A stretch of DNA of 57,598 nucleotides from Rhodocyclales bacterium RIFCSPLOWO2_02_FULL_63_24 (GTDB taxonomy: Bacteria > Pseudomonadota > Gammaproteobacteria > Burkholderiales > Rhodocyclaceae). The notes beneath the pieces are model-generated. The model was not told the DNA's origin, searched no databases, and worked only from the letters and a program-made list of their open reading frames with translations. This document shows, in pieces, positions 1 through 9,700 of this stretch; within the stretch, counting starts at the first letter, position 1; each line of letters opens with the position of its first letter. The stretch is taken from NCBI GenBank assembly GCA_001828935.1, contig MHZX01000065.1:1-57598 (forward strand), in the 5' to 3' direction. The position numbers and the translations under genes were made by a program.

Positions 1-519
1 GGCCTGCAGCGGTTCCAGTACGCCGCCGATGCCGACGCCGCCCGACAGATGCACGTTCTTGCCGATCTGGGCGCAGGAGCCGACGGTGGCCCAGGCATCG
101 ACCATGGTGCCTTCATCAACGTAGGCGCCGATATTCACGAAGCTGGGCAGCAGCACCACGTTCTTGGCGATGAAGCTGCCGCGCCGGGCGACGGCCGGGG
201 GCACTACGCGGAAGCCGCCTTTCTGGAATGCGTGCGTGTCGTAGTGGGCGAATTTGGTCGGCACCTTGTCGAAGTAACGCATCGGACCGCCATCCATCAG
301 CACGTTGTCTTCGAGCCGGAAGGACAACAGCACGGCCTTCTTGATCCACTGGTGGGTGGTCCACCGGCCGTCGATTTTTTCCGCGACACGCAGGGTGCCA
401 GAGTCGAGTTCGCCCAGCACATGCGCGACGGCGTCGCCGATGCGCGCCGGCGCGGCGCCGGGACTCAGGTTGGCGCGGTCTTCCCAGGCCTGTTCAATGA
501 TCTGCTGCAGTTCGTGCAT
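1..519 (-). CDS. dapD: Tetrahydrodipicolinate N-succinyltransferase, DapD (C-terminus cut by window edge)
   Basis: Transfers succinyl from succinyl-CoA to tetrahydrodipicolinate in the succinylase branch of lysine/diaminopimelate synthesis in the cytoplasm. 173 residues are visible, starting [15 protein letters not shown]; the family is about 275 residues, so roughly the last 100 are outside the window. Recognisable DapD blocks are [10 protein letters not shown], the [16 protein letters not shown] stretch, and the start of the left-handed beta-helix with hexapeptide repeats ([20 protein letters not shown], then [18 protein letters not shown]). It starts 11 bp after the dapC stop on the same strand, which fits a dapC-dapD operon. 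Identification is firm; only the missing C-terminus limits it. Confidence 0.96.
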   Translation of the reverse strand, partial: MHELQQIIEQAWEDRANLSPGAAPARIGDAVAHVLGELDSGTLRVAEKIDGRWTTHQWIKKAVLLSFRLEDNVLMDGGPMRYFDKVPTKFAHYDTHAFQKGGFRVVPPAVARRGSFIAKNVVLLPSFVNIGAYVDEGTMVDAWATVGSCAQIGKNVHLSGGVGIGGVLEPLQA

Positions 520-530
520 GGCGGCTTCTT

Positions 531-1724
531 TCAGAGAGATAGACAAAAATCGTTGATGCGGCGCGCCGCTTCGAGGCATTTCTCGTGCGGCGCGACCAGG
601 GCAATGCGAATGAAGTTGGCGCCGGGGTTCACCCCGCCGGACTCGCGCGCGAGGTAGCTGCCCGGCAGCACCACCACATTCTTCTGGCGCAGCAGTTCGC
701 GGGCAAACTCGGTATCGGGCACCGGCGTCCTGGCCCAGAGATAGAAACCGGCATCCGGTATCCGGCAATCGAGGTGATGGGCGACCAGCGGCGTTACCTC
801 GTGAAACTTTTCGGCATACATGCGGCGGTTGTCGCGGACGTGCGCTTCGTCGTTCCAGGCGGCGATGCTGGCCGCCTGCACCGCCGGATTCATGGCGCTG
901 CCGTGGTAGGTGCGATAGAGCAGGAACTTCTTCAGAATCGCGGCGTTGCCGGCGACAAAGCCCGAGCGCAGCCCCGGTACGTTGGAACGCTTGGACAGGC
1001 TGGAGAAGCTCACCAGGTTCGGGTAGTCATGACGTCCCAACTGCGCGGCGGCGGTAAGGCCGCCCAGTGGAGGTTTGGCTTCGTCGAAGTAGATTTCCGA
1101 GTAGCACTCGTCGGAAGCAATGACAAAGTTGTAGCGGTCGGAAAGCTCGAACAGCGTCTTCCAGGAGTCGAGGCCCATGACCTTGCCGGTTGGGTTGGCC
1201 GGGGAGCAGACATACACCAGCTGCACGTCGCGCCAGGTGCTTTCCGGCAGCGCCGCCCAGTCCATCTCGAAACCGTGGTCGGGCAGCGTATTGAGATAGA
1301 CCGGTTCGGCGCCGGCCAATATCGCGGCGCCTTCGTAGATCTGGTAGAAAGGATTGGGGCAGACCACCTTGGCGCGGCCGCTGCTGCGGTCGATGACGGT
1401 CTGGGCGAAGGCGAACAGTGCCTCGCGCGAACCATTGACCGGGATTACCTGCGTCGCAGCATCGGGCGCCGGTACGCCGTAGCGGCGCCCGATCCAGTCC
1501 GCTATCGCCTGGCGCAAGGCATCCGAACCCTGGGTAGTTGGATAGTTGGCGAGGCCGGCGAGGTTGTCCGCAAGGGCACGCTGGATGAACGGTGGGGTTG
1601 CATGCTGCGGCTCGCCGATGGAAAGCTTGATCTCGCCAAGGGTCGGCGCTGGCGATACGCCGGCAAACAGGTGGCGCAGCTTTTCAAAGGGATAGGGCTG
1701 CAGACGGGAAAGATCGGGATTCAC
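531..1724 (-). CDS. dapC: Succinyldiaminopimelate transaminase, DapC
   Basis: PLP-dependent fold-type I aminotransferase making N-succinyl-diaminopimelate, the step after DapD. The 397-residue protein starts [17 protein letters not shown] on a GTG codon; this start matches the family N-terminus, although no strong ribosome site precedes it. Visible blocks are [26 protein letters not shown], the [12 protein letters not shown] stretch, [22 protein letters not shown] and the PLP-lysine block [18 protein letters not shown], where the lysine of SLSKRS is the expected Schiff-base residue. The neighbouring dapD supports DapC over a generic AspC-type enzyme. The reading frame extends much further upstream, but that extension has no homology-like character and is divergent to the next gene. 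Confidence 0.93.
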   Translation of the reverse strand: MNPDLSRLQPYPFEKLRHLFAGVSPAPTLGEIKLSIGEPQHATPPFIQRALADNLAGLANYPTTQGSDALRQAIADWIGRRYGVPAPDAATQVIPVNGSREALFAFAQTVIDRSSGRAKVVCPNPFYQIYEGAAILAGAEPVYLNTLPDHGFEMDWAALPESTWRDVQLVYVCSPANPTGKVMGLDSWKTLFELSDRYNFVIASDECYSEIYFDEAKPPLGGLTAAAQLGRHDYPNLVSFSSLSKRSNVPGLRSGFVAGNAAILKKFLLYRTYHGSAMNPAVQAASIAAWNDEAHVRDNRRMYAEKFHEVTPLVAHHLDCRIPDAGFYLWARTPVPDTEFARELLRQKNVVVLPGSYLARESGGVNPGANFIRIALVAPHEKCLEAARRINDFCLSL

Positions 1725-1835
1725 GGCATGCGGTTCGACGAGCGGAAAGAAAGCATTATAGGGCAGGGCTCCAGCGCGTCGATCGCCCTGGAATTCCGGT
1801 ACATTCCCACTTTTGTTGGCCCCGAGGAGACAGGC

Positions 1836-2507
1836 ATGGGACAAATGATCGAATTCAACCGGCCGGACGGCAGCGCGTGCCGCGGTTACCTTGCCGACGC
1901 CGCGCAGGATTGTCCGGGCGTGGTCGTAATTCAGGAGTGGTGGGGGCTCAACGATCAGATTTGCGGCGTCGCCGATCGCTTTGCCCGAGCCGGGTACAAC
2001 GCCTTGGCGCCCGATCTGTTCAAGGGCCGCGTGACGCAGAAGCCCGACGAGGCCAACCACCTGATGAACGGCCTGGATTTTCCCGGCGCCACGCACCAGG
2101 ACATTCGCGGCGCGGTCGATTACCTGAGCAATCTGCCGGGTGGCGGCAAGGTGGCCGCCGTGGGTTTCTGCATGGGCGGCGCGTTGACCATCGCCGCCGC
2201 CGTGCATGTGCCGAAGCTTTCCGCGGGCGTGTGCTTCTATGGCATTCCGCCCCAGGAGTTCGCCGATCCCGCCGAGATTCGCATACCTTTTCAAGGGCAC
2301 TTTGCGAGTAAGGACGACTGGTGCACGCCGGCTGCCGTTGACGCGCTGGAGGCAGCCATGCGCGCGAAAGGCGCGGCGCCGGAACTGTATCGCTACGATG
2401 CCGATCATGCCTTCTTCAACGAGCGGCGCGGTGAGGTCTACGATGCGGCCTGCGCCATTCAGGCGTGGGAGCGGACGCTGGGCTTTCTCGCACGGCACCT
2501 TGGCTGA
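1836..2507 (+). CDS. Dienelactone hydrolase family protein
   Basis: Alpha/beta hydrolase of the carboxymethylenebutenolidase family, 223 residues (family about 230). The start MGQMIEFNRPDG follows an AGGAGA ribosome site with 5 nt spacing. The nucleophile elbow GFCMGG carries the catalytic cysteine near residue 120, the aspartate sits in the segment HFASKDDWCTP, and the histidine in YDADHAFFNERRG near the C-terminus, so the Cys-Asp-His triad is complete. The VVVIQEWWGLNDQI motif is typical. No other aromatic-degradation genes are nearby, so the physiological substrate is open. It is divergent from dapC and probably co-transcribed with the ankyrin gene 9 bp downstream. Confidence 0.93.
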   Translation: MGQMIEFNRPDGSACRGYLADAAQDCPGVVVIQEWWGLNDQICGVADRFARAGYNALAPDLFKGRVTQKPDEANHLMNGLDFPGATHQDIRGAVDYLSNLPGGGKVAAVGFCMGGALTIAAAVHVPKLSAGVCFYGIPPQEFADPAEIRIPFQGHFASKDDWCTPAAVDALEAAMRAKGAAPELYRYDADHAFFNERRGEVYDAACAIQAWERTLGFLARHLG

Positions 2508-2515
2508 TACAGGCC

Positions 2516-2965
2516 ATGGACCTGAGCCCCGCCGACTGGGTCAATATCAGCCTTACCGAGGCGCTGCTCGCGCGCGAGGGGCCGCCGCTGTATGTGGCGG
2601 CCAAGCTGGGCTGCGTCGCTGCGGTGCGCGTCATGACCGAGGCCGGCACCAATCTCGAAGTGCTCGGCCCGAAGAAGGACCGCCCGCTGCACGCGGCGGC
2701 GGCCGGCGGCCACGCCAGCATTGCAGCGACCCTGGTGAGTGCCGGTTGTGAAATCGATGCCCAGGACGAGGATGGCAACACACCCTTGATTACGGCGGTG
2801 CTCCACGGCCAGGCCGGACCAGTGGAACTGCTGCTCGCGGTCGGCGCCGATATAGAAATCGCTAGGCTGGATGGCCTTACGGCGATACACATGGCGCAAT
2901 TGCCCGGAACACCGAAGGGCATACGGGAACTGATCCTGCTGGGACAGGATGAACCTAATTGTTGA
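2516..2965 (+). CDS. Ankyrin-repeat protein
   Basis: Small 149-residue protein with about three to four ankyrin repeats: PLYVAAKLGCVAAVRVM, PLHAAAAGGHASIAATLVSAG, TPLITAVLHGQAGPVELLLA and AIHMAQLPGTP. There is no signal peptide or membrane segment, so it is probably a cytoplasmic protein-interaction module. The start MDLSPADWVNISL was chosen because it lies just after the upstream hydrolase stop (9 bp). An in-frame extension back to 2465 would overlap that gene. Its partner is unknown; co-transcription with the hydrolase is the only clue. Confidence 0.85.
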   Translation: MDLSPADWVNISLTEALLAREGPPLYVAAKLGCVAAVRVMTEAGTNLEVLGPKKDRPLHAAAAGGHASIAATLVSAGCEIDAQDEDGNTPLITAVLHGQAGPVELLLAVGADIEIARLDGLTAIHMAQLPGTPKGIRELILLGQDEPNC

Positions 2966-3004
2966 AGGCCGGCGGCATTCAGCCGCCGCTATGAAAGCTG
3001 CATC

Positions 3005-3484
3005 ATGAAGCTCTACCTTGCCGGGCCGGACGTGTTTCGGCCGGATGCAATTCAATGGGCTGAACAGGTCCGTGCCCTGTGTCGCGAAGAGGGTCATGAA
3101 GCATTGATCCCGCTGGACGGCGACCAGGCCTCCGCGGTGGACATCTACCGCAGCAATCTCAGGTTGATCGGCGCGGCTGATCTCGTGCTGGCCAATCTCA
3201 ATCCGTTTCGCGGCGCGGAGCCGGATTCGGGAACCTGCGTCGAAATCGGCTATGCCCTGGCGCTCGGCAAGCCGGTGATCGGTTATGCCGATTCGCTGGT
3301 TCCGCTACGCCATCGAATGCATGCGGTAGGTCCAGATGCCGATGGTCTTTATCGCGACGCCAAGGGCTGGATCGTCGAAGATTTCGGACTGGCCCTGAAC
3401 CTCATGCTGTCGGTACCAGTGCAAATGGAGCAGGGGGGCATCGAAGCCGCCCTGCGCGTGTTGCGCCAGAGGCAGCGGGCATGA
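3005..3484 (+). CDS. Nucleoside 2-deoxyribosyltransferase-like protein
   Basis: 159 residues beginning MKLYLAGPDVFRPDA, the characteristic opening of the nucleoside 2-deoxyribosyltransferase superfamily (PF05014). The downstream block ADLVLANLNPFRGAEPDSGT followed by VEIGYALALGKPVIGY is the other family signature, containing the expected active-site acidic residue and the Asp of the ribose site. Members hydrolyse or transfer N-glycosidic bonds of deoxynucleosides or nucleotides in salvage; which activity applies here cannot be read from sequence. Its TGA overlaps the ATG of the next gene by 4 bp (ATGA), implying translational coupling. Confidence 0.88.
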   Translation: MKLYLAGPDVFRPDAIQWAEQVRALCREEGHEALIPLDGDQASAVDIYRSNLRLIGAADLVLANLNPFRGAEPDSGTCVEIGYALALGKPVIGYADSLVPLRHRMHAVGPDADGLYRDAKGWIVEDFGLALNLMLSVPVQMEQGGIEAALRVLRQRQRA

Positions 3485-4397
3485 GCATCAACTCGGTGGG
3501 TATCATCGGCGTGGGCAACATAGGCTTGCCGATGCTGAAGACCCTGCGTCGGGCCGGATTCGAAGTGATTGCCCGCGATCTGCGCGGCGATGCCGAAGCG
3601 GCGGCGCGCGACGCAGGTGCCCGGATCGCTGCCAGTGCCCGCGAGCTTGCAGCGCAAAGCGACTTGATTCTGATGGTGGTGGTCGACGCCGCCCAGATCG
3701 AGGATGCGTTGTTTCGCGAGACCGATCCCGCGGCTGCGGCCTGGCGACCCGGAACCATCGTCGCCTTGTGCAGCACCATTGGCCCGGACGATGCCGAACG
3801 CCTTGCCGCGCGCATTGCAGCAACGGGCGCAGCTCCGCTCGATGCGCCGATTTCAGGTGGGCCCCTGCGGGCGGGGGCGGGGCAGCTTTCGCTCATGCTG
3901 GCAGGAGCGGAAAATGTTATAGGCCGCGCGGAGCCGGTGCTTGCGGCACTCGGCGACAAGCGCTTTCGCATTTCGAGCCGGCCCGGCGACGGGGCGCGTA
4001 TGAAACTCGTGAACAATCTGCTGGCCGGCGTCAATCTCGCCGCCGGTGCCGAGGCGCTTGCCATGGGAGAACAGCTCGGAGACTGGATCCGCAACTCATG
4101 TTGGCGGTCCTCGGTGCCAGTTCGGGGCAAAGCTGGATTGTCGACGAGCGCATGCCTCGCGCTTTTGCGGGCGACTTCGCACCAAGGGCTCATGCGCGCA
4201 TCTTGCTGAAGGATGTGAGGCTCGCAGTGGGGATGGCCCAGGCTGCCGGTTGCGATGCGGCACTTGGCGAAGCCGCCTTGCAGCTGTTCCGGGAAACCGA
4301 TGAACGCGGGTGGGGCGCCGAAGATGATGCCGTGTTGCTCAGAACGGTGCGGGAGAGAAATGCAGCTCGGTTGAAGGCGTGTCGCGACGCGGAATGA
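3481..4397 (+). pseudogene. NAD(P)-dependent 3-hydroxyisobutyrate dehydrogenase-type oxidoreductase, frameshifted
   Basis: The N-terminal Rossmann domain (MSINSVGIIGVGNIGLPMLK) carries the GxGxxG dinucleotide site. Next come the substrate loop DAPISGGPLRAGAG and the catalytic-lysine region ARMKLVNNLLAGVNLAAGAE. Around 4070-4090 the frame breaks. The expected continuation (LDPQLMLAVLGASSGQSWI, then the C-terminal helical domain) is read in another forward frame and ends at 4397. Joined, the product would be about 304 residues, the normal family length, so nothing but one indel is wrong. Either the gene is inactivated or the base count is in error. It is coupled by ATGA overlap to the gene before it. 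Confidence 0.85.
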
Positions 4398-4430
4398 TTC
4401 CGGCCGGTCGCCGCGTCAATCGATGTCGTA

Positions 4431-4982
4431 CTAGCGGACGGGAGGCGCCAACCTGATTTCCGGCGCGATGCGTGTGCTTTCGCCGGCAACGATCAGCCAG
4501 AGTTCCGCTTCCTGTAGCGTGCATTGCAGTTGCATGCCACGTTCGGCCAGCGCGCTCAAAGCCCTGGATTCCTCTGCCGAAAGGTTGACGACCGTGAGGT
4601 TGTCCTGCCGTTGCAGGGCTGTCTGATTCTGCTGCCACCACATGTCCGCGACGCGACCGCCGTAAGTCAGGACCACGACCTGCCGTGCTCGCCCGCAGGC
4701 GCGTCGGATGCGTCGTTCCTCGGGGAGCCCCACCTCGATCCAGAGATCGATGGCACCGGTCATGTCTTTGCGCCACAGGTCGGGCTCATCGTCGGACGAC
4801 AACCCCTTGCCGAAGACCAGGGCCGGATCTGCATGCATGGCGAATGCCAGGACCCGTACCATCATTCGTTCGTCGGTTTCCGACGGATGTCGGGCGACGG
4901 TGAGGGCATGGGTCTGATAGTAGTTTCTATCCAGATCGGCGATCTGGAGTTCAACTTTGAATATGGTGGATTTGAGCGCCAT
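4431..4982 (-). CDS. yaeQ: YaeQ family protein
   Basis: 183 residues, full family length, opening MALKSTIFKVELQIADLDR as is typical of YaeQ. Further family blocks are the ARHPSETDERMMVRVLAFA stretch, WIEVGLPEERRIRRACGRA and VWWQQN-like (MWWQQNQTAL). YaeQ adopts a PD-(D/E)XK nuclease-like fold; its biochemical role is not settled, and the Salmonella homologue was first noted as suppressing an RfaH requirement. There is no signal peptide. It is convergent with the preceding oxidoreductase gene (33 bp gap, no clear terminator), and divergent from the arginase-type gene. Confidence 0.93.
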   Translation of the reverse strand: MALKSTIFKVELQIADLDRNYYQTHALTVARHPSETDERMMVRVLAFAMHADPALVFGKGLSSDDEPDLWRKDMTGAIDLWIEVGLPEERRIRRACGRARQVVVLTYGGRVADMWWQQNQTALQRQDNLTVVNLSAEESRALSALAERGMQLQCTLQEAELWLIVAGESTRIAPEIRLAPPVR

Positions 4983-5137
4983 GGTGCCAGGGAAAAATGC
5001 GTGACATTAGACTACAGCTTGGCAGTCGCGGCACCGGTCGTGGCCAGAATATTCCCTACGCCTCGCGCCGCGATAATCAGTATCCTGTGCAGCCATGAAT
5101 GAAAGGATAGTCACTCTTCAACATTGTCCTGCCATGG

Positions 5138-6024
5138 ATGTTCGGCAAAGTGGACGCACGTAGAACGGTTGTCGTCGGTGTTGCTTGCGGCTACGGCGCA
5201 GGCGATCCGGCGTGCCAGGACGGACCTGCGGTGCTGCGGGCACTGAGGTTTCTCTCCGACCTTGAACAATCCGGCGACGCTATCAAGTGGGACGAACCGG
5301 TTCGACTCGATAGTTTTCGCCCACGCGATCCGATAGAGGCCGTCGAGGGCATTGGCAGGCAACTGGCCGATCGGGTCGATCGGCATTTGCGGGATGGAAA
5401 TTTTCCTCTTGTCATCGGCGGCGATCACTCCTGTGCGATCGGCACTTGGTCTGGCGCAAGGCGTAGCCTTGGTGCGGAGGCTCGTCTCGGCCTGATCTGG
5501 ATAGACGCCCACATGGACAGCCACACATTCGGCAGCAGTCCGAGCGGGAACATTCATGGTATGCCGCTGGCGTGCTTGCTGGGTTACGGCGACAGGCGAC
5601 TGGCCGATATCGCTGGCGCGGGCGCCAAACTGTTGCCGGAGGATATCTGCCTGATCGGCGTACGCAGTTTCGAATCGGAAGAAGCCGCGCTATTGGGAAA
5701 ATCGGAGGTCCGCATCCAATGGAGGAAATTCGGCGACGCGGCCTGCCGGAGGTCTTCGTCGAAGCTCTTCGTTTGGTTCGCCGGCACACGGCGGGCTATG
5801 GCATCAGCATCGATCTGGACGTTCTCGACCCAGCGGAAGACGCAGGTGTCGGAACTCCCGTTCCCTGCGGCCTGTTAAGTGCCGATTTGGCCGGCGCACT
5901 GGTGCTGGCGCATGGCGACGACAAGCTTTTGATGCTGGAGATCGTCGAGTACAACCCATATCGGGATGCCCATTTTGTCACGGGTCGCGCGATTCACGAC
6001 TTGTGTCAGTCGCTTGTTCCGTGA
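5138..6024 (+). pseudogene. Arginase/agmatinase/formiminoglutamase family (ureohydrolase) gene, frameshifted
   Basis: Manganese ureohydrolase-type protein. The metal-binding signatures are GGDHSCAIGTW, WIDAHMDSHTF and, after the break, the SIDLDVLDPAEDAGVGTP block, together giving the expected His/Asp ligands. The first frame runs correctly to about KSEVRI near 5715. The rest (MEEIRRRGLPEVFVEAL to the end LCQSLVP) is in another forward frame ending at 6024. The joined length of about 294 is normal. The substrate (arginine, agmatine, formiminoglutamate or guanidine compounds) cannot be assigned. This is one of three indel-broken genes in the first 13 kb, so a base-calling error is as likely as real decay. 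Confidence 0.83.
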
Positions 6025-6078
6025 TCGCGATGCCGCCACCGGCACATTCGCAAGCCTTGGCGCCGGGGTTTGCTGCTG

Positions 6079-6213
6079 CTACTTTTTGATCGGTGTGGGA
6101 ATCGAGGATTTCCCTTGTGCACCGCCAAAAGGCAGTGCCGGAGCGGCTGGCTTGGTCTTGTCCTTTTTCGGCTTTTTCTGCTCGCGATTGCTGCGCATTT
6201 GTCCCTTGGCCAT
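6079..6213 (-). CDS. Small basic conserved-type protein, MAKGQMRSNRE family
   Basis: A 44-residue gene missed by length filters. It reads MAKGQMRSNREQKKPKKDK, followed by a KPAAPALPFGG segment and the end SIPTPIKK. A GGA ribosome motif lies 8 nt before the chosen ATG; another ATG two codons earlier is too close to it. I recognise the opening MAKGQ-RSNRE-KKPKK as a recurring small-protein pattern in proteobacteria, but I know of no function. The composition (about one third Lys/Arg) suggests nucleic acid or ribosome contact, which is inference only. It is convergent with the arginase-type gene. Confidence 0.7.
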   Translation of the reverse strand: MAKGQMRSNREQKKPKKDKTKPAAPALPFGGAQGKSSIPTPIKK

Positions 6214-6705
6214 TTGCATATTCCTTTGAGTGAGATTATCGGCTGCATGCGCGAATTGGTCTGCAATGCGGACGAGTCGGGGTCGAATATTGCTGTTCCA
6301 GTAGGATTGTGGACAGGCCGCGACACGCGACAGAGGGTACTCCTAATTGGCGCGGGGTGGGCTATGGTGTTCGCACGTACCGCCGCGACCGAATTGAATT
6401 TGACATTGCTTGCACCGAGGCATAGAGTGAAACTGCGTTCGACTTGAAGGCATTTGCGGGAGGAGCTTAGCGCTGAACAAACGTCCGCGATGTAGCGTTC
6501 TACCCTGTGACCAGGAGTCTTTCGGGCTCCAGCCCTGATGGGCAGCGCCGATTTGAGTTTCAGCTTGCGGGCGCACTACAAGTACAGCTAAAGCGGCAAG
6601 CGAAAAGCTCTTTTTGGCGGATATGCCGGAATGGGCTTTTCGCCGTTTACCGTTGAATACTTCCTCAGTGGAATTAATCTTGCGGCGTTGGCTGCAAGGT
6701 CTTTT
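6214..6705. other. Intergenic region with paired hairpins, no convincing gene
   Basis: About 490 bp between two minus-strand genes. Short open frames on both strands have no family character. Two adjacent hairpins are visible: 6514-6530 (GGAGTC stem, TTTCG-type loop, GGCTCC) and 6532-6543 (GCCC-TGAT-GGGC, a perfect tetraloop hairpin). A purine-rich GGGAGGAG lies near 6460. They may belong to a small RNA or leader, but I cannot match them to a known RNA class. The right end contains the inverted repeat listed separately. Confidence 0.4.
6600..6643 (-). repeat. Inverted repeat downstream of the GGDEF/EAL gene
   Basis: GCGAAAAGC at 6600-6608 and its complement GCTTTTCGC at 6635-6643 are separated by 26 nt. 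It lies about 60 bp after the stop of the minus-strand GGDEF/EAL gene, where a transcription end would be expected. The loop is long and no clean U-tract follows, so it is only a weak terminator candidate. Confidence 0.35.
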
Positions 6706-9700
6706 TTATTCCTGGCTAAACTGCGCGGCGCGAGTGCGATTGCGAAATTGCTCCGACTCCTGTGCGGGCCCGGGGCGACCGAACAGATAGCCTTGAAAAC
6801 TCTGACAACCGTTTGCGGCCAGAAAGTTCCGCTGCTCGCCGGTTTCTACACCTTCTGCGATGACCGCAAGCCCGAGGCTTTGCCCCAAGGCAATCACGGT
6901 ACGCGCAATGGCTGCATCGTTCTGGTCGGTGAGGATGTCGCGCACGAAGGATTGGTCTATCTTCAGTTGATCCAGCGGCAGCCGCTTGAGATAGGACAAC
7001 GAAGAATAGCCGGTGCCGAAGTCGTCAAGCGAAAAACTGACTCCGGTGGCCTTCAGACGGGCCATTTTGCCGATGGTCTCCTCGATATTGTCCACCAGCA
7101 GGCTTTCCGTCAGTTCCAGCTTGAGTCGCTTCGGGTCGGCGCCGGTGTGGTCCAGTATTGCGATCACCTGATCGACGAAGTCCTTGTGACGGAACTGGCG
7201 GGCGCTGACGTTTACCGCCACGCTGATGTCGGCCATGTCGTCAAGTTTTGCCCAAGCTACCAGTTGCAGGCAGGCGGCTTCCAATACCCAGTGACCCAGG
7301 GGCAGGATCAGCCCCGTGCTTTCGGCAAGCGGAATGAACTCGGCCGGCGATACCAGACCGCGCTGCGGTTGCGACCAACGCACCAAGGCCTCGACGCCCT
7401 TCAGGCGGCCTTCGTTGTCCACTTGGGGCTGGTAATACAGGAGGAATTCGTTGTTGCGCAAACCCTGACGCAGGTCCGCTTCCAGGTTCGCGCGCGCACT
7501 GACCACGGCCTGCATGTCGGGGTCGAAGAAGCGCAGGGTATTGCGACCGGCTGCTTTGGCCTGATACATGGCAAGGTCCGCTCGCTTGAGCAATTCCTCG
7601 ACTGTGTCGCGTTGGTTGCCAAACAAGGTGACGCCGATACTTGGAGTGCTATGGTGCTCGCCACCGGCAAGTCGGTAGATGTGATTCAGTGAGTTGAGTA
7701 TCTTCTCGCCCACGGTTTCCGCCTGAATCGCAGCTTCTTGCGGGTTCTCGCTCAGATCTTCCAGCATCAACACGAATTCGTCGCCGCCCAATCGGGCTAC
7801 CGTGTCTCCTTCGCGGATACAGGTTACAAGGCGTTGCGCGACCTCCTGCAGCAGGAGGTCGCCGATGTCATGACCGAGAGTATCGTTGAGCGTCTTGAAG
7901 TCGTCCAGATCGATAAACAACAACGCGCCTTCGTGTCCACTGCGCGTGCATGTGGCCAGAGCCTGCTGCAGACGGTCCAGCAACAACCGTCGATTGGGCA
8001 ACTGAGTCAGCGGATCGTAGAAAGCCAGGTGCTGTATTTGCTCCTCGGCTTCCTTGCGCTTGGTAATGTCGGTCAAGGTGCCGACATAGTGAGTCACATC
8101 GCCTTCGCCTTCCTTTACCGCTGTAATGGTGAGCCACTCCAGATATATCTCGCCATTCTTGCGCCGATTCCAGATTTCGCCCTGCCATCCTCCTGTACGA
8201 CGGATGTCCCGCCACATCGCCGCATAGAAATCGGCATCGTGGCGGCCGGACTGGAGCAGGCGTGGTGTTTGTCCAATGGATTCCTCCGCGGAGTAGCCGG
8301 TAATGTCGGTAAATGCGCGATTGACCCGCAAGATCTTTGCGTCGGCATCGGTGACAACCATACCTTCCTGCGATTCGAAGGCAGTGGCGGCAATGCGCAG
8401 GCTTGCTTCGCTTCGTCTGCGTTCGGTGACGTCGCGAATCGTGCCGCTGACGAATCGCCCCTCGGCAATTTCCCATTTGGCCAATGAAAGCTCCATGGGA
8501 AACTCGCTTCCGTCTTTGCGCAAGCCTTCCAATTCGACTGTTTTGCCCAGCAGTCGTGCATCCTCTCCAGAACGCAGGCGATTCATGCCCGCGAGATGCC
8601 GCTCCCGATATCTTTCGGGCATGAGCATAGTCAGGGGCCGCAGAATGACTTCGGCCGCGGTGTAGCCGAAGGTAATTTCAGCGCGGCGATTCCAGCCCAC
8701 GATTTTGCCGGCGCTGTCGGCGGTGACGATGGCGTCGTTGGCCGATTGGGTGACCGCGTGGTAACGCGCCGCGTTCTCCTGCAGCGCGATTTCCGCCCAC
8801 TTGCTGCGCGTGATGTCCACCATGACGCCGCGCAGCCAGCGCGGCTTGCCATCTTCTGCGACCACAGCAACGATGTTGCGCAACCAGACCGTATGGCCGT
8901 CCTTGGCGATGGAGCGGGACTCAAAGTCATGAGGCTCCAGGCGCCCGGCGCACGCCGCAGAATAGGCTGGCGCCCATTCCTGGTCTCCGGGATGCAAGTG
9001 CTCTGCCCAGAAGCCCGGCTTGAGCCATTCTTCGACCGGGTAGCCAAGCAGGCGCTCTGCCTGCTTGCTAATGAAGGTAAACGTGAAGCTCGACGCTTCT
9101 GCTTCCCACACGATCCCATCCGTTGTATTGACCATATCCCGAAAGCGCTGCTCCGAGGCCTTGAAGGCCTCTTCCGCTTGTTTGCGCGCTGTTATCTCCC
9201 GTGACAGGACGATAAATCGGGATGCCGATACGCGAGCGACTCCCTTGCGGGAAACGGAGAGTTCGAACCATCGTTTGGCACGTGAAAGTTCGAGTTCAAA
9301 CTGCATTCCGTGTGATTGTCCCGTTTCGTCGGCCTCGCGCAGTGCCGACATCACTTTCTCCGCAGCAGCAGGCGGGAGGGTATCGGCCACTGTCTTGCCA
9401 ATCAGGCTACGGACAGATGCGGCCCGCGGATTGGTGCTTGGTGCATGGCAGTCATGGTAGCGGCCGCTCAGGTCGAGTTCGAACAGCATGTCGGGAATGG
9501 CGTCGAGGGTGGCTCGCAGCTGACTTTGCGTGGCGAGTATTTCGCGGGTGCGCTCGCCAATCAGCGTTTCGAGCCCCTGCTGGTGAGCTTTCAGCTGCAG
9601 CAGCAGCCTGGCAAGGAAGGACAGCAGCAGGCTGAAGAACAGTCCGAGCGCAACTTTGATTGACAGTCCGAGAGGATCTCCCCAGCCATTGACGGGCGCT

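Noticed and set aside
585-1835. Long plus-strand open frame antisense to dapC
   Set aside because: High GC makes antisense frames open. Codons match dapC in the opposite frame, and the real hydrolase begins only at 1836 with its own ribosome site.
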